Below, piece by piece: positions 33,460 through 42,523 of a stretch of DNA of 64,000 nt (position 1 is the first letter of the stretch; each line of letters opens with the position of its first letter). The stretch spans positions 42,809-106,808 of the forward strand of contig VRUI01000005.1 in NCBI GenBank assembly GCA_019456225.1, in the 5' to 3' direction. Below the pieces are notes generated by a model that worked only from the letters and a program-made list of their open reading frames with translations, ran no database searches and had not been told where the DNA came from. Made by a program: the position numbers and the translations under genes. This stretch comes from Planctomycetota bacterium. Lineage in GTDB: Bacteria; Planctomycetota; Phycisphaerae; Sedimentisphaerales; Anaerohalosphaeraceae.

Positions 33460-33921
33460 TTATCGTTTCCTTCTCACCACCAGCCCACCGAGGCCGAGAA
33501 GTAAGAGGGTTGTTGGTTCAGGTATGGGGGCAATTATCTCCTGATAATCAATAATATAATAATTTCCCGCTCTATCCTCTTCTCCAAATATCCCGTGCAA
33601 ATAAAAAGTTGTATCAGTATAACCTGAAAACAATACAAATGATTTCTGTTCACTAGGTTTCAAATACTCACTAATGTCATTTGTATAAAATAATATTTCA
33701 TCAGGCAGTATACTAATATCCCAATCTAAGGAACTCTCTGCATCATATATTCCTCCGCTAACGCTTCCAAAAGGCAATGAAAATTCCGATATATCATGTG
33801 CTTGGCGATGGTTTTCAAAAACATATTCAAATCGACCATTCCCGTCTGTAGAGGAATTTATAATATTACCAAAACTTGTTCTAGCCAATGTAATCAATAG
33901 CACTAGAATTAAATTCTTCAT
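33460..33921 (-). CDS. PEP-CTERM sorting-domain protein
   Basis: 153 aa. N-terminal signal peptide (NLILVLLITLARTSFG), a ~110-residue β-rich body, and the C-terminal tripartite tag PIPEPTTLLLLGLGGLVVRRKR (PEP motif, hydrophobic helix, basic end). Such tags direct cleavage and export by exosortase. The host also carries a PEP-CTERM-like gene at 52688, so the machinery is presumably chromosomal. Confidence 0.85.
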   Translation of the reverse strand: MKNLILVLLITLARTSFGNIINSSTDGNGRFEYVFENHRQAHDISEFSLPFGSVSGGIYDAESSLDWDISILPDEILFYTNDISEYLKPSEQKSFVLFSGYTDTTFYLHGIFGEEDRAGNYYIIDYQEIIAPIPEPTTLLLLGLGGLVVRRKR

Positions 33922-34066
33922 CTCTCTGCTCCTAAAAAAGTTATTAAATGCCTACCCTCAGCGATTACATAATCCAGCATGCCTGTCCGTTGAAACCTCA
34001 ATAGTTGCCCCTGCCTCATTCAATTATAGGACTTCGCTTCCCCAAAGCAAGAAAAAAAGGAAATAA

Positions 34067-34095
34067 TTGCCAATATGGTCTAATATGGGTATAAT
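34067..34095 (+). promoter_or_regulatory. Promoter apparently giving a leaderless mRNA
   Basis: TTGCCA (34067-34072), 17-bp spacer, TATAAT (34090-34095). The ATG at 34102 is only seven bases past the -10 box, so transcription should begin at or next to the start codon. Confidence 0.6.
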
Positions 34096-34101
34096 TGGGT
34101 C

Positions 34102-34515
34102 ATGGAAGAATCAGCAGAGCTATTCAGACATAGGGAAACAGGCGAAATATACGCTATCCGGCGAAAGTGGAACGGTGAACTTGTCGGCAGTGCAGGCCCT
34201 TTGACCGCTGAGGACTTCAAGGATATTAAGCACATCTTAACTACCCCCGACCTAAACCACTGGATCGAGGCAAACGCAAAAGACTTGATCTTGTATGATT
34301 ATGATTTTGAGATTGCAGACGAACTCCAAGAGACCTGGCAATACATCAAGGAATTGACCGAAAGCCTCTATGAGTCTGACAAGCTCACTTTGGAAATCGA
34401 ATATTCAAGACTGTACGATGTAATCAAGTGGCTAAAGCCTGTACTGGCAATGATGGAGATGAGAGCAAGGCAGAATAAGGAATGTATTGAAAGACGGTTG
34501 GCAATAGGGAATTAG
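34102..34515 (+). CDS. Hypothetical protein
   Basis: 137 aa, acidic and helical. It starts with a small β-unit (HRETGEIYAIRRKWNGELVG) and continues with a helical hairpin (DELQETWQYIKELTESLYES, YDVIKWLKPVLAMMEMRARQ). No known family. Start codon directly follows a -10 box without a ribosome-binding site. First of three consecutive plus-strand genes. Confidence 0.6.
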   Translation: MEESAELFRHRETGEIYAIRRKWNGELVGSAGPLTAEDFKDIKHILTTPDLNHWIEANAKDLILYDYDFEIADELQETWQYIKELTESLYESDKLTLEIEYSRLYDVIKWLKPVLAMMEMRARQNKECIERRLAIGN

Positions 34516-34527
34516 AAAGGGAATATT

Positions 34528-34902
34528 ATGAAGAAAAAAATTGTACTAATGGCAATGCTGGCTTTACTTGTAGGATGCCAAGGAAGTCCCATACAGACCG
34601 GATGGGAAGCCGGGGGCAACAGAAAGGCGATGCTTGGTCTATCTATCGGGCAATCAAAAGCCGATGTTGTAGAAGTGATGGGCCAACCGAGGAAAACAGA
34701 GGCGTATAGCAGGGATGGAACCAACATTGAATTTTGGCTGTACTTGACAGAGGGAGTAGGCATAAACCGAAAAATGACCGACGAACACTTTACTCCTTTA
34801 GTATTTGAAAATGGCAAACTTGCCGGATGGGGAAGAAATTACTACGTCGAAAGAACCCAAAAATATGACATTAAGATAGACCAGACTATAGAGCAGAAGT
34901 GA
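34528..34902 (+). CDS. SmpA/OmlA-like lipoprotein
   Basis: 124 aa. Lipoprotein signal with lipobox MLALLVGC, then LGLSIGQSKADVVEVMGQPR followed by TNIEFWLYLT. The G-S-A-V-E-MG-P pattern is typical of the SmpA/OmlA (BamE-like) and DUF3192 group. Probably outer-membrane or periplasmic. Ribosome-binding site AAAGGGAA. The stop overlaps a possible GTG of the next frame, but that gene's better start is downstream. Confidence 0.75.
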   Translation: MKKKIVLMAMLALLVGCQGSPIQTGWEAGGNRKAMLGLSIGQSKADVVEVMGQPRKTEAYSRDGTNIEFWLYLTEGVGINRKMTDEHFTPLVFENGKLAGWGRNYYVERTQKYDIKIDQTIEQK

Positions 34903-34991
34903 TTAAAACCTTTGCTTGCGACCTTGGAGATGAAGTGCCGGGAGTGTATTTTGAGACGGTTAGGGATGACGAATTAGAAAGGAAGATAAAG

Positions 34992-35453
34992 ATGGAACCC
35001 TATGACCCAACCAAAGCATGTCCTGAATGTGGGGTCACTCTTGACCCTACTGATGGAATATGTGTATGCTGCGGATATGAAAAACCAGAAGAAAAAACTG
35101 AGCCAGAGAAACCAACTGTCCCAGAGAAACCAACTAAACCCGAGGAACCAACAAAATCAAAATTCGCTGAATTTGCGGTATACTTCTATTGGGTTCCCGC
35201 TATCGGTCTTTTTCTATTATCCATACTCATACTTGGCTATCAGTGTTTTTTGTGGTTAATGGATGGCTTTTGGACTCCGCTATCACCGATGATTGTTTTA
35301 GATAAAATGGGTTCTCAAGACATTCAGCAGTGGATTATCAGCGAAGGGTGGGTGGGTGTTAAAAAAATTATCTTATTCGCCTTAAATTTACCTCTATCAT
35401 TGGTTTGTTTTCTCGCGGCCATAGCATGGGGACGGTTGCTTGATTATGACTGA
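34992..35453 (+). CDS. Zinc-ribbon, proline-rich, two-TM protein
   Basis: 153 aa from the ATG at 34992 (AGAAAGGAAG upstream). Begins with a zinc ribbon CPECGVTLD-x-C-VCCGYE, then four KPT(K/V)PE-type repeats forming a Pro/Glu/Lys linker, then two membrane helices (YWVPAIGLFLLSILILGY and LNLPLSLVCFLAAIAWG). Parallels 31576-32325 in mixing a ribbon with two helices. Function unknown. Confidence 0.65.
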   Translation: MEPYDPTKACPECGVTLDPTDGICVCCGYEKPEEKTEPEKPTVPEKPTKPEEPTKSKFAEFAVYFYWVPAIGLFLLSILILGYQCFLWLMDGFWTPLSPMIVLDKMGSQDIQQWIISEGWVGVKKIILFALNLPLSLVCFLAAIAWGRLLDYD

Positions 35454-35611
35454 GCAGGGAGGTCGGGTTACCATATATAAACAATCCTGAAATGGGATAG
35501 AAAACTAACCAAGCAGAACCAAATTTCACCACACCACAAATCACTTTTTAGACCAAAAACAAGGATTGCGGGGTTTTCTAATAAAAATAACGTAGATTTT
35601 ATTTTTACAGC

Positions 35612-35639
35612 TTGACAACGTGCGTTTTTTGTGTATATT
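35612..35639 (+). promoter_or_regulatory. Promoter of the RHH-integrase operon
   Basis: TTGACA (35612-35617), 16-bp spacer, TATATT (35634-35639), 46 bp before the ribbon-helix-helix gene. An AT-rich near-palindrome (TATTATAAATAA) overlaps the start and may be the operator. Confidence 0.65.
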
Positions 35640-35684
35640 ATAAATAACAACCGTAATGTTATTTGAATTGAAAGGACGCAGGCT

Positions 35685-36134
35685 ATGGCTAAAAGCAGGA
35701 CGAAACAAATTTCAGTTACTCTACCGGATGGATTGTATGAGCGATTGCAAACAGTTAAAAACAGTTTTATGGTTTCTCGTGTGTGCCAAGAGGCAATCGA
35801 GAAAGAAGTGTATCGACAAGAACTAATTTTGAAAGGAACTCAGGAAATGGAAAATGTAATTGAAAGGCTAAAGGTTGAGAAAGAGGAACACGATGAACAG
35901 TTTGTGCAAAACGGATACAGCGATGGACTTGATGATGCGACAAGATTAGAGTATGCCGCTTTGTTGGATATTAGCAAGAACGGTTGGAATTGTGATTCAT
36001 ATCAGGAAATTTTTGAGGATTGGCTGCGTGAACAGGCCCAGGAAAATAGCGACAACGTGGATAAGTATATTGAGGGTTGGCTAAAAGGCGTTATCGCATT
36101 TTGGAATGAAGTAAAGGACGAAATTGAAAGGTAG
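35685..36134 (+). CDS. Ribbon-helix-helix regulator
   Basis: 149 aa. The N-terminus KQISVTLPDGLYERLQTVKN, then MVSRVCQEAIEKEV, is a MetJ/Arc/CopG-type ribbon-helix-helix. The remainder is an acidic helical domain (NGYSDGLDDATRLEYAALLD). It lies 8 bp upstream of the integrase gene and shares its promoter, so it probably controls integrase expression and perhaps its own. Confidence 0.8.
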   Translation: MAKSRTKQISVTLPDGLYERLQTVKNSFMVSRVCQEAIEKEVYRQELILKGTQEMENVIERLKVEKEEHDEQFVQNGYSDGLDDATRLEYAALLDISKNGWNCDSYQEIFEDWLREQAQENSDNVDKYIEGWLKGVIAFWNEVKDEIER

Positions 36135-36142
36135 GCTCAATA

Positions 36143-37345
36143 ATGAAACTCTACAAACCAATCTACACAGACAAGTCAGGCAATAAAAAGAAGTGCCAAA
36201 GCTGGTATATCGGATTCACTGACAACCAAAACAAAAGACGCAGACTGCCAGCGTTCAGCAATAAGCGAGCAAGCGAACGGGCAGCAGAGAAGATCGAAGA
36301 ACTATTATCGTCCGGTGGTGTACTTAGTCCAGACCTTCAACGATGGATTGAGAACACATCGGGAAAGATGCGAAAATCTCTTGTCAAGTTTGGTCTTATA
36401 GACAACCGCAGAATATCAAACCATATCGGCAAATCTCTTATTAAACACTTGAGCGACTTTCATAATGGTTTACTGGCAAAAGGAAACGGCGAACCCTACG
36501 TCAAGCAAACAACGTCACTCATTAAGTCTATCTTTAAAGGTTGCGGATTTGAAACATACAGCGACATTGACGCTAATGAGGTTTATACTTTTCTTGCCGA
36601 TATGCGAAGCGATGAAGGCACTGGACAGAGGACGTTCAACTATGGCCTGAAAGCCGTAAAACAGTTTGCAAAATGGATGATTAAGGAACGCAGAGCAACA
36701 GAAAATCCCCTTGAACATCTAACTTGCGTAACCCAAACAGAAAAGAGGCGACAACGCCGGGCATTGTCTATTCAAGAACAAATTAAACTGCTGGAAATAG
36801 CAGAGAACGGAAGGAAGCACCACAACTTAACAGGCCATGAGAGGTATCTGGTTTACAAACTAGCACTTCAGACCGGCTTGAGAGCCAATGAGATCAGAAA
36901 CCTTACTGCGTCATCGTTTGACTTCAATAACCGCACTGTCACGGTCACAGGGGCTTATACAAAGAATAAGAAGCTTGCAGTGCTGGACTTGAAACGTGAT
37001 ACGACTTTAGAGCTTAAAAGTTTCCTATCACATAAAATGCCCGGAGTAAAAGTATTTGCAGTGCCAAACCAACCGGCCAAGATGATTAAATCAGACTTAA
37101 AAGAAGCTGGCATTGAGTACAAGACCGAAGAAGGGCAAGCAGATTTCCACAGCCTAAGACATTCATTCATTACAAATCTGGCGAAGGCTGGCGTCCACCC
37201 GTCCGATGCGATGGTACTTGCGCGCCATTCAACGATAACGCTAACAATGGATTATTATACGCACGTCAAACGAGAATCACTACAGGGTATCATTGACGCA
37301 CAGCCAGACTTGACAATTAGTAAGCAGAATAAGAAAGTAGGATAA
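36143..37345 (+). CDS. Tyrosine site-specific integrase
   Basis: 400 aa. N-terminal arm-binding and SAM-like core-binding regions, then the catalytic domain with all key residues: Arg in TGLRANEIRNL, Lys in YTKNKKLA, HxxR in FHSLRHSFI, His in LARHST and the nucleophile Tyr in TMDYYTHV. Located ~330 bp from attR, it is the obvious enzyme for integration at tRNA-Pro. Nothing suggests inactivation. Confidence 0.95.
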   Translation: MKLYKPIYTDKSGNKKKCQSWYIGFTDNQNKRRRLPAFSNKRASERAAEKIEELLSSGGVLSPDLQRWIENTSGKMRKSLVKFGLIDNRRISNHIGKSLIKHLSDFHNGLLAKGNGEPYVKQTTSLIKSIFKGCGFETYSDIDANEVYTFLADMRSDEGTGQRTFNYGLKAVKQFAKWMIKERRATENPLEHLTCVTQTEKRRQRRALSIQEQIKLLEIAENGRKHHNLTGHERYLVYKLALQTGLRANEIRNLTASSFDFNNRTVTVTGAYTKNKKLAVLDLKRDTTLELKSFLSHKMPGVKVFAVPNQPAKMIKSDLKEAGIEYKTEEGQADFHSLRHSFITNLAKAGVHPSDAMVLARHSTITLTMDYYTHVKRESLQGIIDAQPDLTISKQNKKVG

Positions 37346-37347
37346 AT

Positions 37348-37548
37348 ATGGAAGAGCAAGAAAAAGCAGGGATTCAAGATAAATTGGTGTGGACGACACT
37401 GTTACTTGGGATTGGTTTTTTTGTTGGGTATTTTATTGCTGACAGAAAAGCGTCCAGATTGTGGTTTGATATAGGCTATCGTGAGTGCCATAAAAAACTA
37501 ACGGGCAGACAGCCTGACATTCTACCTTTCTTTCCAAGAGACAGGTAG
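37348..37548 (+). CDS. Small single-TM protein
   Basis: 66 aa. ATG two bases after the integrase stop. One helix (VWTTLLLGIGFFVGYFIADR), then a short polar tail with ECHKK. No family recognised. Probably co-transcribed with the integrase. Confidence 0.6.
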   Translation: MEEQEKAGIQDKLVWTTLLLGIGFFVGYFIADRKASRLWFDIGYRECHKKLTGRQPDILPFFPRDR

Positions 37549-37557
37549 GTTAAAAAA

Positions 37558-37574
37558 CTTGTCTTATACTTGTC
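37558..37574 (+). promoter_or_regulatory. Putative integrase arm-type sites, right end
   Basis: CTTGTC at 37558 and 37569, same sequence and 11-bp spacing as at 2780/2791. Further TTGACTTTGG-TGGACAG-TGGACAG repeats follow up to attR (37590-37622). Confidence 0.45.
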
Positions 37575-37678
37575 TTTTTTGCGTACAAGTATTGACTTTG
37601 GTGGACAGTAATGGACAGTAAAACAATGATAACAAGCAGAAAACAGCGATTGGAGGGTTATAGCAAAGGCTCTGATAC

Positions 37679-37724
37679 GACTGGGGGTCATGAGGTCGGA
37701 GGTTCAAGTCCTCTCGCCCCGACT
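37679..37724 (+). repeat. attR: 46-bp direct repeat of tRNA-Pro 3' part
   Basis: Exact copy of 2665-2710, lacking the 5' part of the tRNA, so not a functional tRNA. Marks the right boundary of the element. Confidence 0.93.
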
Positions 37725-37836
37725 TACTTTAAGTCGTTGAGGTTTAACGATTTATGTCAGGTGACAGCCTGACATATTAGCATTTGGTGTGTGTGGATTT
37801 TGCGGTATTTTCTGCACACACCTCTTTTTTGCCATT

Positions 37837-38207
37837 TTATGCGACATCTCCAAGTGCATTTGAACTTGCACGACGGGCCTTGTCGAGAAGGTTTTTCCGG
37901 GTTGCGGTGTAATAATTCATCGTCGTTTGAATGTCGCTGTGCCCGGCAAGCTCTTTGACCTCGTGAGGCTGCAAACCATTCTCTAACCACTCTGTAATAC
38001 ATGTTCTACGCAAATCGTGAAAAGTACCATGTTCTACCTTCGCCGACTCCATTATACGGTTAAACGGTAACTCTCAGCTTTCTTCCTGTCAGCATGACCG
38101 AGCGAAATCTGCCGCCTCTTACCGTTTTCATCGAAGTAGTCTATATAATATTTGAAAGAGCAGCCGTCACGCGACGACCTTGTCCTTAACCTTACCAACT
38201 TGTTCAT
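37837..38207 (-). pseudogene. Remnant of an older tyrosine integrase
   Basis: Two pieces in different frames. ATG at 38207 opens ~51 codons of an integrase arm domain (KYYIDYFDENGKRRQISLGH). After a stop at about 38053, a C-terminal piece reads FHDLRRTCITEWLENGL, ELAGHSDIQTTMNYY, which contains the HxxR, the His and the nucleophile Tyr. The middle, with the first catalytic Arg and Lys, is deleted. It lies just outside attR and points toward the tRNA, as expected for an earlier element at the same site. Not similar to the intact integrase. Confidence 0.85.
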
Positions 38208-38289
38208 GTATTCTCTCCTTTCCGACGCTGGCGAAAGGCTTGGGTTGATCCACTACCAATTATACCACATACGCCAAAATCACAAAGCA

Positions 38290-38445
38290 TTATTTCCCGG
38301 AAATGCATTTTTCTGAAACCCATTTTTCAATCTCTTTTGTTGGATAAAGCGTCCGTCCGCAAAGGTGCGGCCTGGGCAGGTCATGCATCCGTTTCAGGTT
38401 TGCTATCACGCTATGATGATCTTTTGCCTTGCTTACTTCCGGCAC
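38290..38445 (-). pseudogene. Excisionase/HTH remnant
   Basis: 51-codon frame from a GTG reading SVIANLKRMHDLPRPHLCGR then TLYPTKEIEKWV, an AlpA/excisionase-type wing and helix without a complete first helix. It lies upstream of the broken integrase in the same orientation. Probably the recombination directionality factor of the lost element. Confidence 0.5.
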
Positions 38446-38488
38446 TCTAATACGAATTCTTGTTAATTATTATGATGGGGTGATTAGG

Positions 38489-39058
38489 TTAAGACGTTAT
38501 TCCCTCGGTAGTTTTGATAAATTTTTCCAGTACTCTTCTCAATTCATCCTTATCGATAGGCTTTGATAGATAGCCATCACATCCAGCTTCCAGGCACTTT
38601 TCTTTATCTCCTTCCATGGCATGGGCAGTAAGGGCTATGATTGGAGTCGTAACTCCCTGCTCTCTCAGGACTTTTGTCGCTTCAAAACCAGTCATATAGG
38701 GCATCTGGATGTCCATCAGTATTAAGTCAAAAGATTCCTGAAGAATTATCTCAACGGCCTCTTTGCCGTTATCAGCAAAAACAATATCAAATCCTAACTT
38801 TTTGAGAAGTTTTCCTGTCAGTACTTGACAGCCTTTATCATCTTCTGCTACTACGATCTTACCGGAGAACAGGATATCATGTGCCGGCTCAGGCTTAAGA
38901 GTCTCTTCTTCCGTTTGCTCATTACTGCTTAACTTCAATGATGACTCTGTAATAGAACCTGTTGGGATTAACAGGGAAAAGACCGAACCCTTACCTTCTT
39001 CACTGGTAAGAAAAACATCACCCCCAAGTAGTTCAGCTAGCTGCTTGGTGATCGACAA
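38489..39058 (-). pseudogene. Hybrid histidine kinase, C-terminal part after a nonsense codon
   Basis: Same reading frame as 39083-40918, separated by a single TGA (39083-39085). Between the TGA and the first internal ATG the frame encodes [15 protein letters not shown], the ATP-binding G2 box of the kinase. Next is a receiver domain with [11 protein letters not shown] (acidic pocket), phosphoacceptor Asp in [10 protein letters not shown], Thr/Ala switch ALTAH and Lys in GYLSKPI. From its internal ATG it could at most yield a free receiver domain, without the G2 box. Confidence 0.85.
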
Positions 39059-39082
39059 CCCAAGTCCAGTGCCGCCATGCTG

Positions 39083-40918
39083 TCAAGCATGACTACTATC
39101 TACTTGTGTGAATGTTTCAAATATAGTTTCCTGCTCATCTCGCGGCACACCCATGCCTGTATCTTCTACATCAAATCTAATAAACGGTTTATCCTGCTTC
39201 TCCTCCATAGACACTTTCAAATGAACATGTCCTTCTCTGGTGAATTTGATTGCATTGCCAATAAAATTAATAAGGCACTGACGAACACGACCACCATCTG
39301 TTGTTATGACATTGGGCAGACTGGCTGAACAGGAAATTTCAAACTGCAACCCTTTGTCTTTGGCTAGAGGTTGCATCATGACTTCAATACCATCAAGTAA
39401 TTTGCTGAGAGAACAATCTTCCATCTTGATTTCAAGTTTCCCTGCCTCTATTCTGGAAACGTCTAATATTTCATCGATAATTCTCAGCAGTGATTTGCTG
39501 GCTTTCTGTATCAAATGCACATGGTTTCTTTGTTCACTCGGGTCATTTTCAGAAAGTAATAAATCGGCAAAACCTGTAATAACATTCATTGGTGTTCGGA
39601 TTTCATGACTCATATTGGCAAGGAACTGGCTCTTGGCAATATTGGCAGTTTCAGCCTGCTGTTTTGCTTCGTGCAATTGATTTTCCGCCTGCTTGCGTTT
39701 GGTGATGTCTTCATGCGTAATAACAATGTTTTTAACTTTTCCCGCACTGTCCTTCAATGGGAATATACACGTGCTCAGCCAGCGTTTCCTTCCTTTCCTC
39801 TTTCCTTCCGTTTTACCTGTAGAATCAAACTCATACTCAGGAACTGTCACAGCTTCGCCAGCATAAGCTTTATTGACATAAACCATCAGGCCTGTTTCTT
39901 CGACTTCCTTACTCTTTAGAACATTGAATTTGTTAACCGTATGGCTTGCTGGAAATCCCCACAAGGTTTCATATGCATGGTTGACATCTGTCTGAAGACC
40001 GTCAATATCATATAATTCAAATACAACAGGTGACTGCTGCATCAACTCTCTAAAACGAACACTACTTTCAAGAAGAGCCTCTTCTGCCTGTTTGCGTTCA
40101 GTGACATCCATCGCCATGCTCATCACTAATCGCCTGCCGTCAGCCAATCGTCCTAACGGTGCAGAACTAAAGTCCCATATAAGTGTTTTACCATCACTGG
40201 AAGTTATATGATATTCACCAGCTTTGGTCCTTTCATCCAGTTCAAAAATTCTGTCAATATCAGCCTGAACTAATTCCATTTTCTCGCCATAAGCTTTTTC
40301 AGTCCAAGCTGAAATAGTATCAATTTCATTGGCTTGGTAACCGGTCAATTCCGTCCAGACCTTGCTGATCTGGATAACTTCCCCGTCTTCAGCATGGATC
40401 ATTATTGGAAAAGGAGATTCAACAACAGCATGTCTAAAACGCTTTTCGCTTTCCTGCAATTGTTCCTCAGATTGTTTACGTTCGGTGATGTCTCGTTGTG
40501 TCCCAGCATAAGCAAAGATATTACCCTGTTCATCTTTCAATGAAAAAACGGCTATTTCACAAGGGAACGTACTGCCATCTTTTCTACGATTCTCCGATTC
40601 ACCTCGCCAGACATTGCCTGATGAAACAGTTTGATAAATATCTTTTTGAATTTGCCTGGAATTGGGTTCTATATTGAGGATGTCTGGTGATTCGCCCAGA
40701 AGTTCATCTTCAGAATATCCATACAGTTTTTGAAATGCTGGATTTACATAGGTGATTCTATAATTCAGGTCTGTCGTGATAACAGAATCAACCACCTGCT
40801 TCGTTATAGAACTGAGAAGATGAAGTTCCTTATCCTCTGCTTTAAAGTCTGCTATGATTTGACGAAGATCCTGTATTTCCTCCATGATCTCTTCTGCAGT
40901 CTTTTTGGTTCCATCCAT
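39083..40918 (-). pseudogene. Hybrid sensor histidine kinase, N-terminal part
   Basis: 611 codons. Three PAS domains (ending in GTQRDITERK, AMDVTERK and HEDITKRK), a HisKA dimerisation helix with the phospho-acceptor His (FLANMSHEIRTP), an N box (INFIGNAIKF), a G1 box (DTGMGVP) and an F box (ETFTQVDSS). It then stops at TGA exactly where the family normally has Arg before GGTGLGL. Without the G2 box, ATP binding should fail. No transmembrane segment, so a cytoplasmic sensor originally. Confidence 0.85.
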
Positions 40919-41373
40919 AAGCTATACTCTTTCTCAAACTCAGACATCGAATCCAATTTGAAGCAATATGCCCTGTTTAAGAAGTAAATAATAATGAGAT
41001 ATGAAACTTCATGCAAGTGTTTTGTGAATTGAAACTCCAATTTTTCACCCTTTGTCAAGTCCTACAAAGACTTTTTTTTAGTTTTTTTTCTTACAATTAA
41101 CACGGCTAGTCCTATAATATAGCTAGATTTTGTTTGGTGCGGTGATTATTCTTTGTCATCTGTTGTCGTTTGCTGGCGGTGAATGTCGCTTGCTGGCAAT
41201 CGATAAATCTTTGTAAAGTATGGATTTTGAAAAGTATCTCAAGACGGCTTCCGGAAGAGCCTTCACAAAAAAAGGCTGTAAAAATTAATTTTTGAAAGCT
41301 TCAGAATCAGAATCGAACCATATTTCCTTATCTCGCAAAGGCACTTTCTGCCCCCCCAAACTTATCCATTTCC
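40919..41373. other. 455-bp intergenic region
   Basis: AT-rich, no gene seen. Contains a T-rich tract near 41070-41090 and short palindromic CTAG elements at about 41106-41126. Nothing further supported. Confidence 0.5.
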
Positions 41374-42243
41374 TTAATCCAGCCTTACGCCCTTTTCTTT
41401 GAGCCAGTCTTTCAGGTCGCCCATTTCTTCGTCGATCAGTTCCTTATCGAAATCTTCTTCGAGCTTTTCGATGGACTCGGCTAGCTCGGGCATCTCGCTT
41501 ATTACTTCATTGAGTTTTTTCTCGAACTCATCGCTTAGGTTTCTCAGTTTGCTGAGTTTGACTTTCAGGCCGAGGATGTTCTTGAGGTTCAGGATCGCCG
41601 CTTCCATGCACTTTGGGTTGTCGCCATGTATATAAGCCGGAACGGTAAGGACAAGGCTTGCCATCATAATATCGTGCTTTGCACACCGCACCAACAAATG
41701 CGTCATAAAACTGGCGGGGCCGGAGTAATTTGTAAACTTAAACCTATGCTCGGCAAAATCGTCCCGGTAGCGAATGTCCGAAAGCGAGCAGACGATCTTA
41801 CCCTGCCTGGTATGCGGCACGAGGCCGGCGACAGAACCGACAAAAAAAATCTCACGAATGGAATAGTCCTTGCAAACGGCGATAATGCACTCGGCGAACT
41901 CGTCCCAGTTAACATTGGGCTCTTTGCCGAGAAAGAGCATCAGGTGATTGACCTTATCGTAGTAAAAAATATTCTCCGGCTCATCGTAAGTAGTGACGAT
42001 CCCATCATCAATGCGCGTAAAGGGGCGAAACTCTTCGGCAGTTTCCATCGTACCGGGAAGGTTATAGAGATAAAACCCGTCAGGCGCGATCGCCGCGGTG
42101 CGAATGGCACCAAGCTTTTCGATAAGCCACTCGACCGATCCGATAGAAACATCACCGCTGTTCATCCACCCCGACAAACCGATCACCAGCCGAGGCGAAT
42201 AAATATCATGCTTTTTAAAAATGTGAAGTTTATCCCTGACCAT
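41374..42243 (-). CDS. PAC2-family protein
   Basis: 289 aa. PAC2 fold signature: PRLVIGLSGWMNSGDVSIGS near the start, then EIFFVGSVAGLVPHTR and FTNYSGPASFMTHLLVRCAK with a C-terminal acidic coiled coil (SIEKLEEDFDKELIDEE). PAC2 proteins are ATP-grasp-associated or proteasome-assembly-chaperone relatives; in bacteria their role is largely unknown. The frame is complete. Confidence 0.85.
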   Translation of the reverse strand: MVRDKLHIFKKHDIYSPRLVIGLSGWMNSGDVSIGSVEWLIEKLGAIRTAAIAPDGFYLYNLPGTMETAEEFRPFTRIDDGIVTTYDEPENIFYYDKVNHLMLFLGKEPNVNWDEFAECIIAVCKDYSIREIFFVGSVAGLVPHTRQGKIVCSLSDIRYRDDFAEHRFKFTNYSGPASFMTHLLVRCAKHDIMMASLVLTVPAYIHGDNPKCMEAAILNLKNILGLKVKLSKLRNLSDEFEKKLNEVISEMPELAESIEKLEEDFDKELIDEEMGDLKDWLKEKGVRLD

Positions 42244-42413
42244 ACAATTTATTCCGCAAAAGGCGGATGTGCCATATTTATTATTTATTATTTATTATTC
42301 AATGTTCTTATCGGCAATTTCAAATAAGTGCAATAAAAAATCTGTTTTCCAGCGTCTAAAACCGTCAGATAGCTCAGTTTTACCACTTTGAACCGGTTTT
42401 TTTTGAAAAATAG

Positions 42414-42441
42414 TTGCCATTTGAGATTTCTTTGTTATAAT
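42414..42441 (+). promoter_or_regulatory. Sigma70-type promoter
   Basis: TTGCCA (42414-42419), 16-bp spacer, TATAAT (42436-42441). Drives the prepilin-like gene, with a ~75-nt leader. Confidence 0.65.
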
Positions 42442-42523
42442 TGTGTCCCAGACCATGATTTACTAAAGACGGCAGAGGGCCTGAGATTCAATTTATAACC
42501 GTTTTTTTAGGAGATAAATTCAA

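Larger units (their letters stand above)
2711..37724. mobile_element. ~35 kb integrative element in tRNA-Pro
   Basis: Bounded by the 46-bp repeats (attL in the tRNA, attR at 37679-37724), with a tyrosine integrase at 36143-37345 next to attR. Base composition is visibly more AT-rich than the flanks. Gene content is typically accessory: HTH regulators, polymerase-like and clamp-loader-like proteins, a serine recombinase, ArdC, toxin-antitoxin-like pairs, type I restriction-modification and a TIR protein. I see no relaxase, type IV secretion, capsid or terminase gene, so it may be a mobilisable or satellite-like island. Internal relics (gene fragments, a repeated 115-bp segment and a third CTTGTC pair at 20.5 kb) suggest it grew by accretion. 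Confidence 0.9.

Noticed and set aside
2711..37724. Prophage
   Set aside because: No terminase, portal, capsid, tail or lysis gene recognised; DUF3102 and ArdC-like genes are equally typical of plasmids and islands.
39083..39085. Selenocysteine or recoded UGA
   Set aside because: The position normally holds Arg in a kinase domain, and the hairpin encloses rather than follows the UGA as a bacterial SECIS does.
41626..42327. 233-codon plus-strand frame
   Set aside because: Antisense to the PAC2 gene and without motifs.
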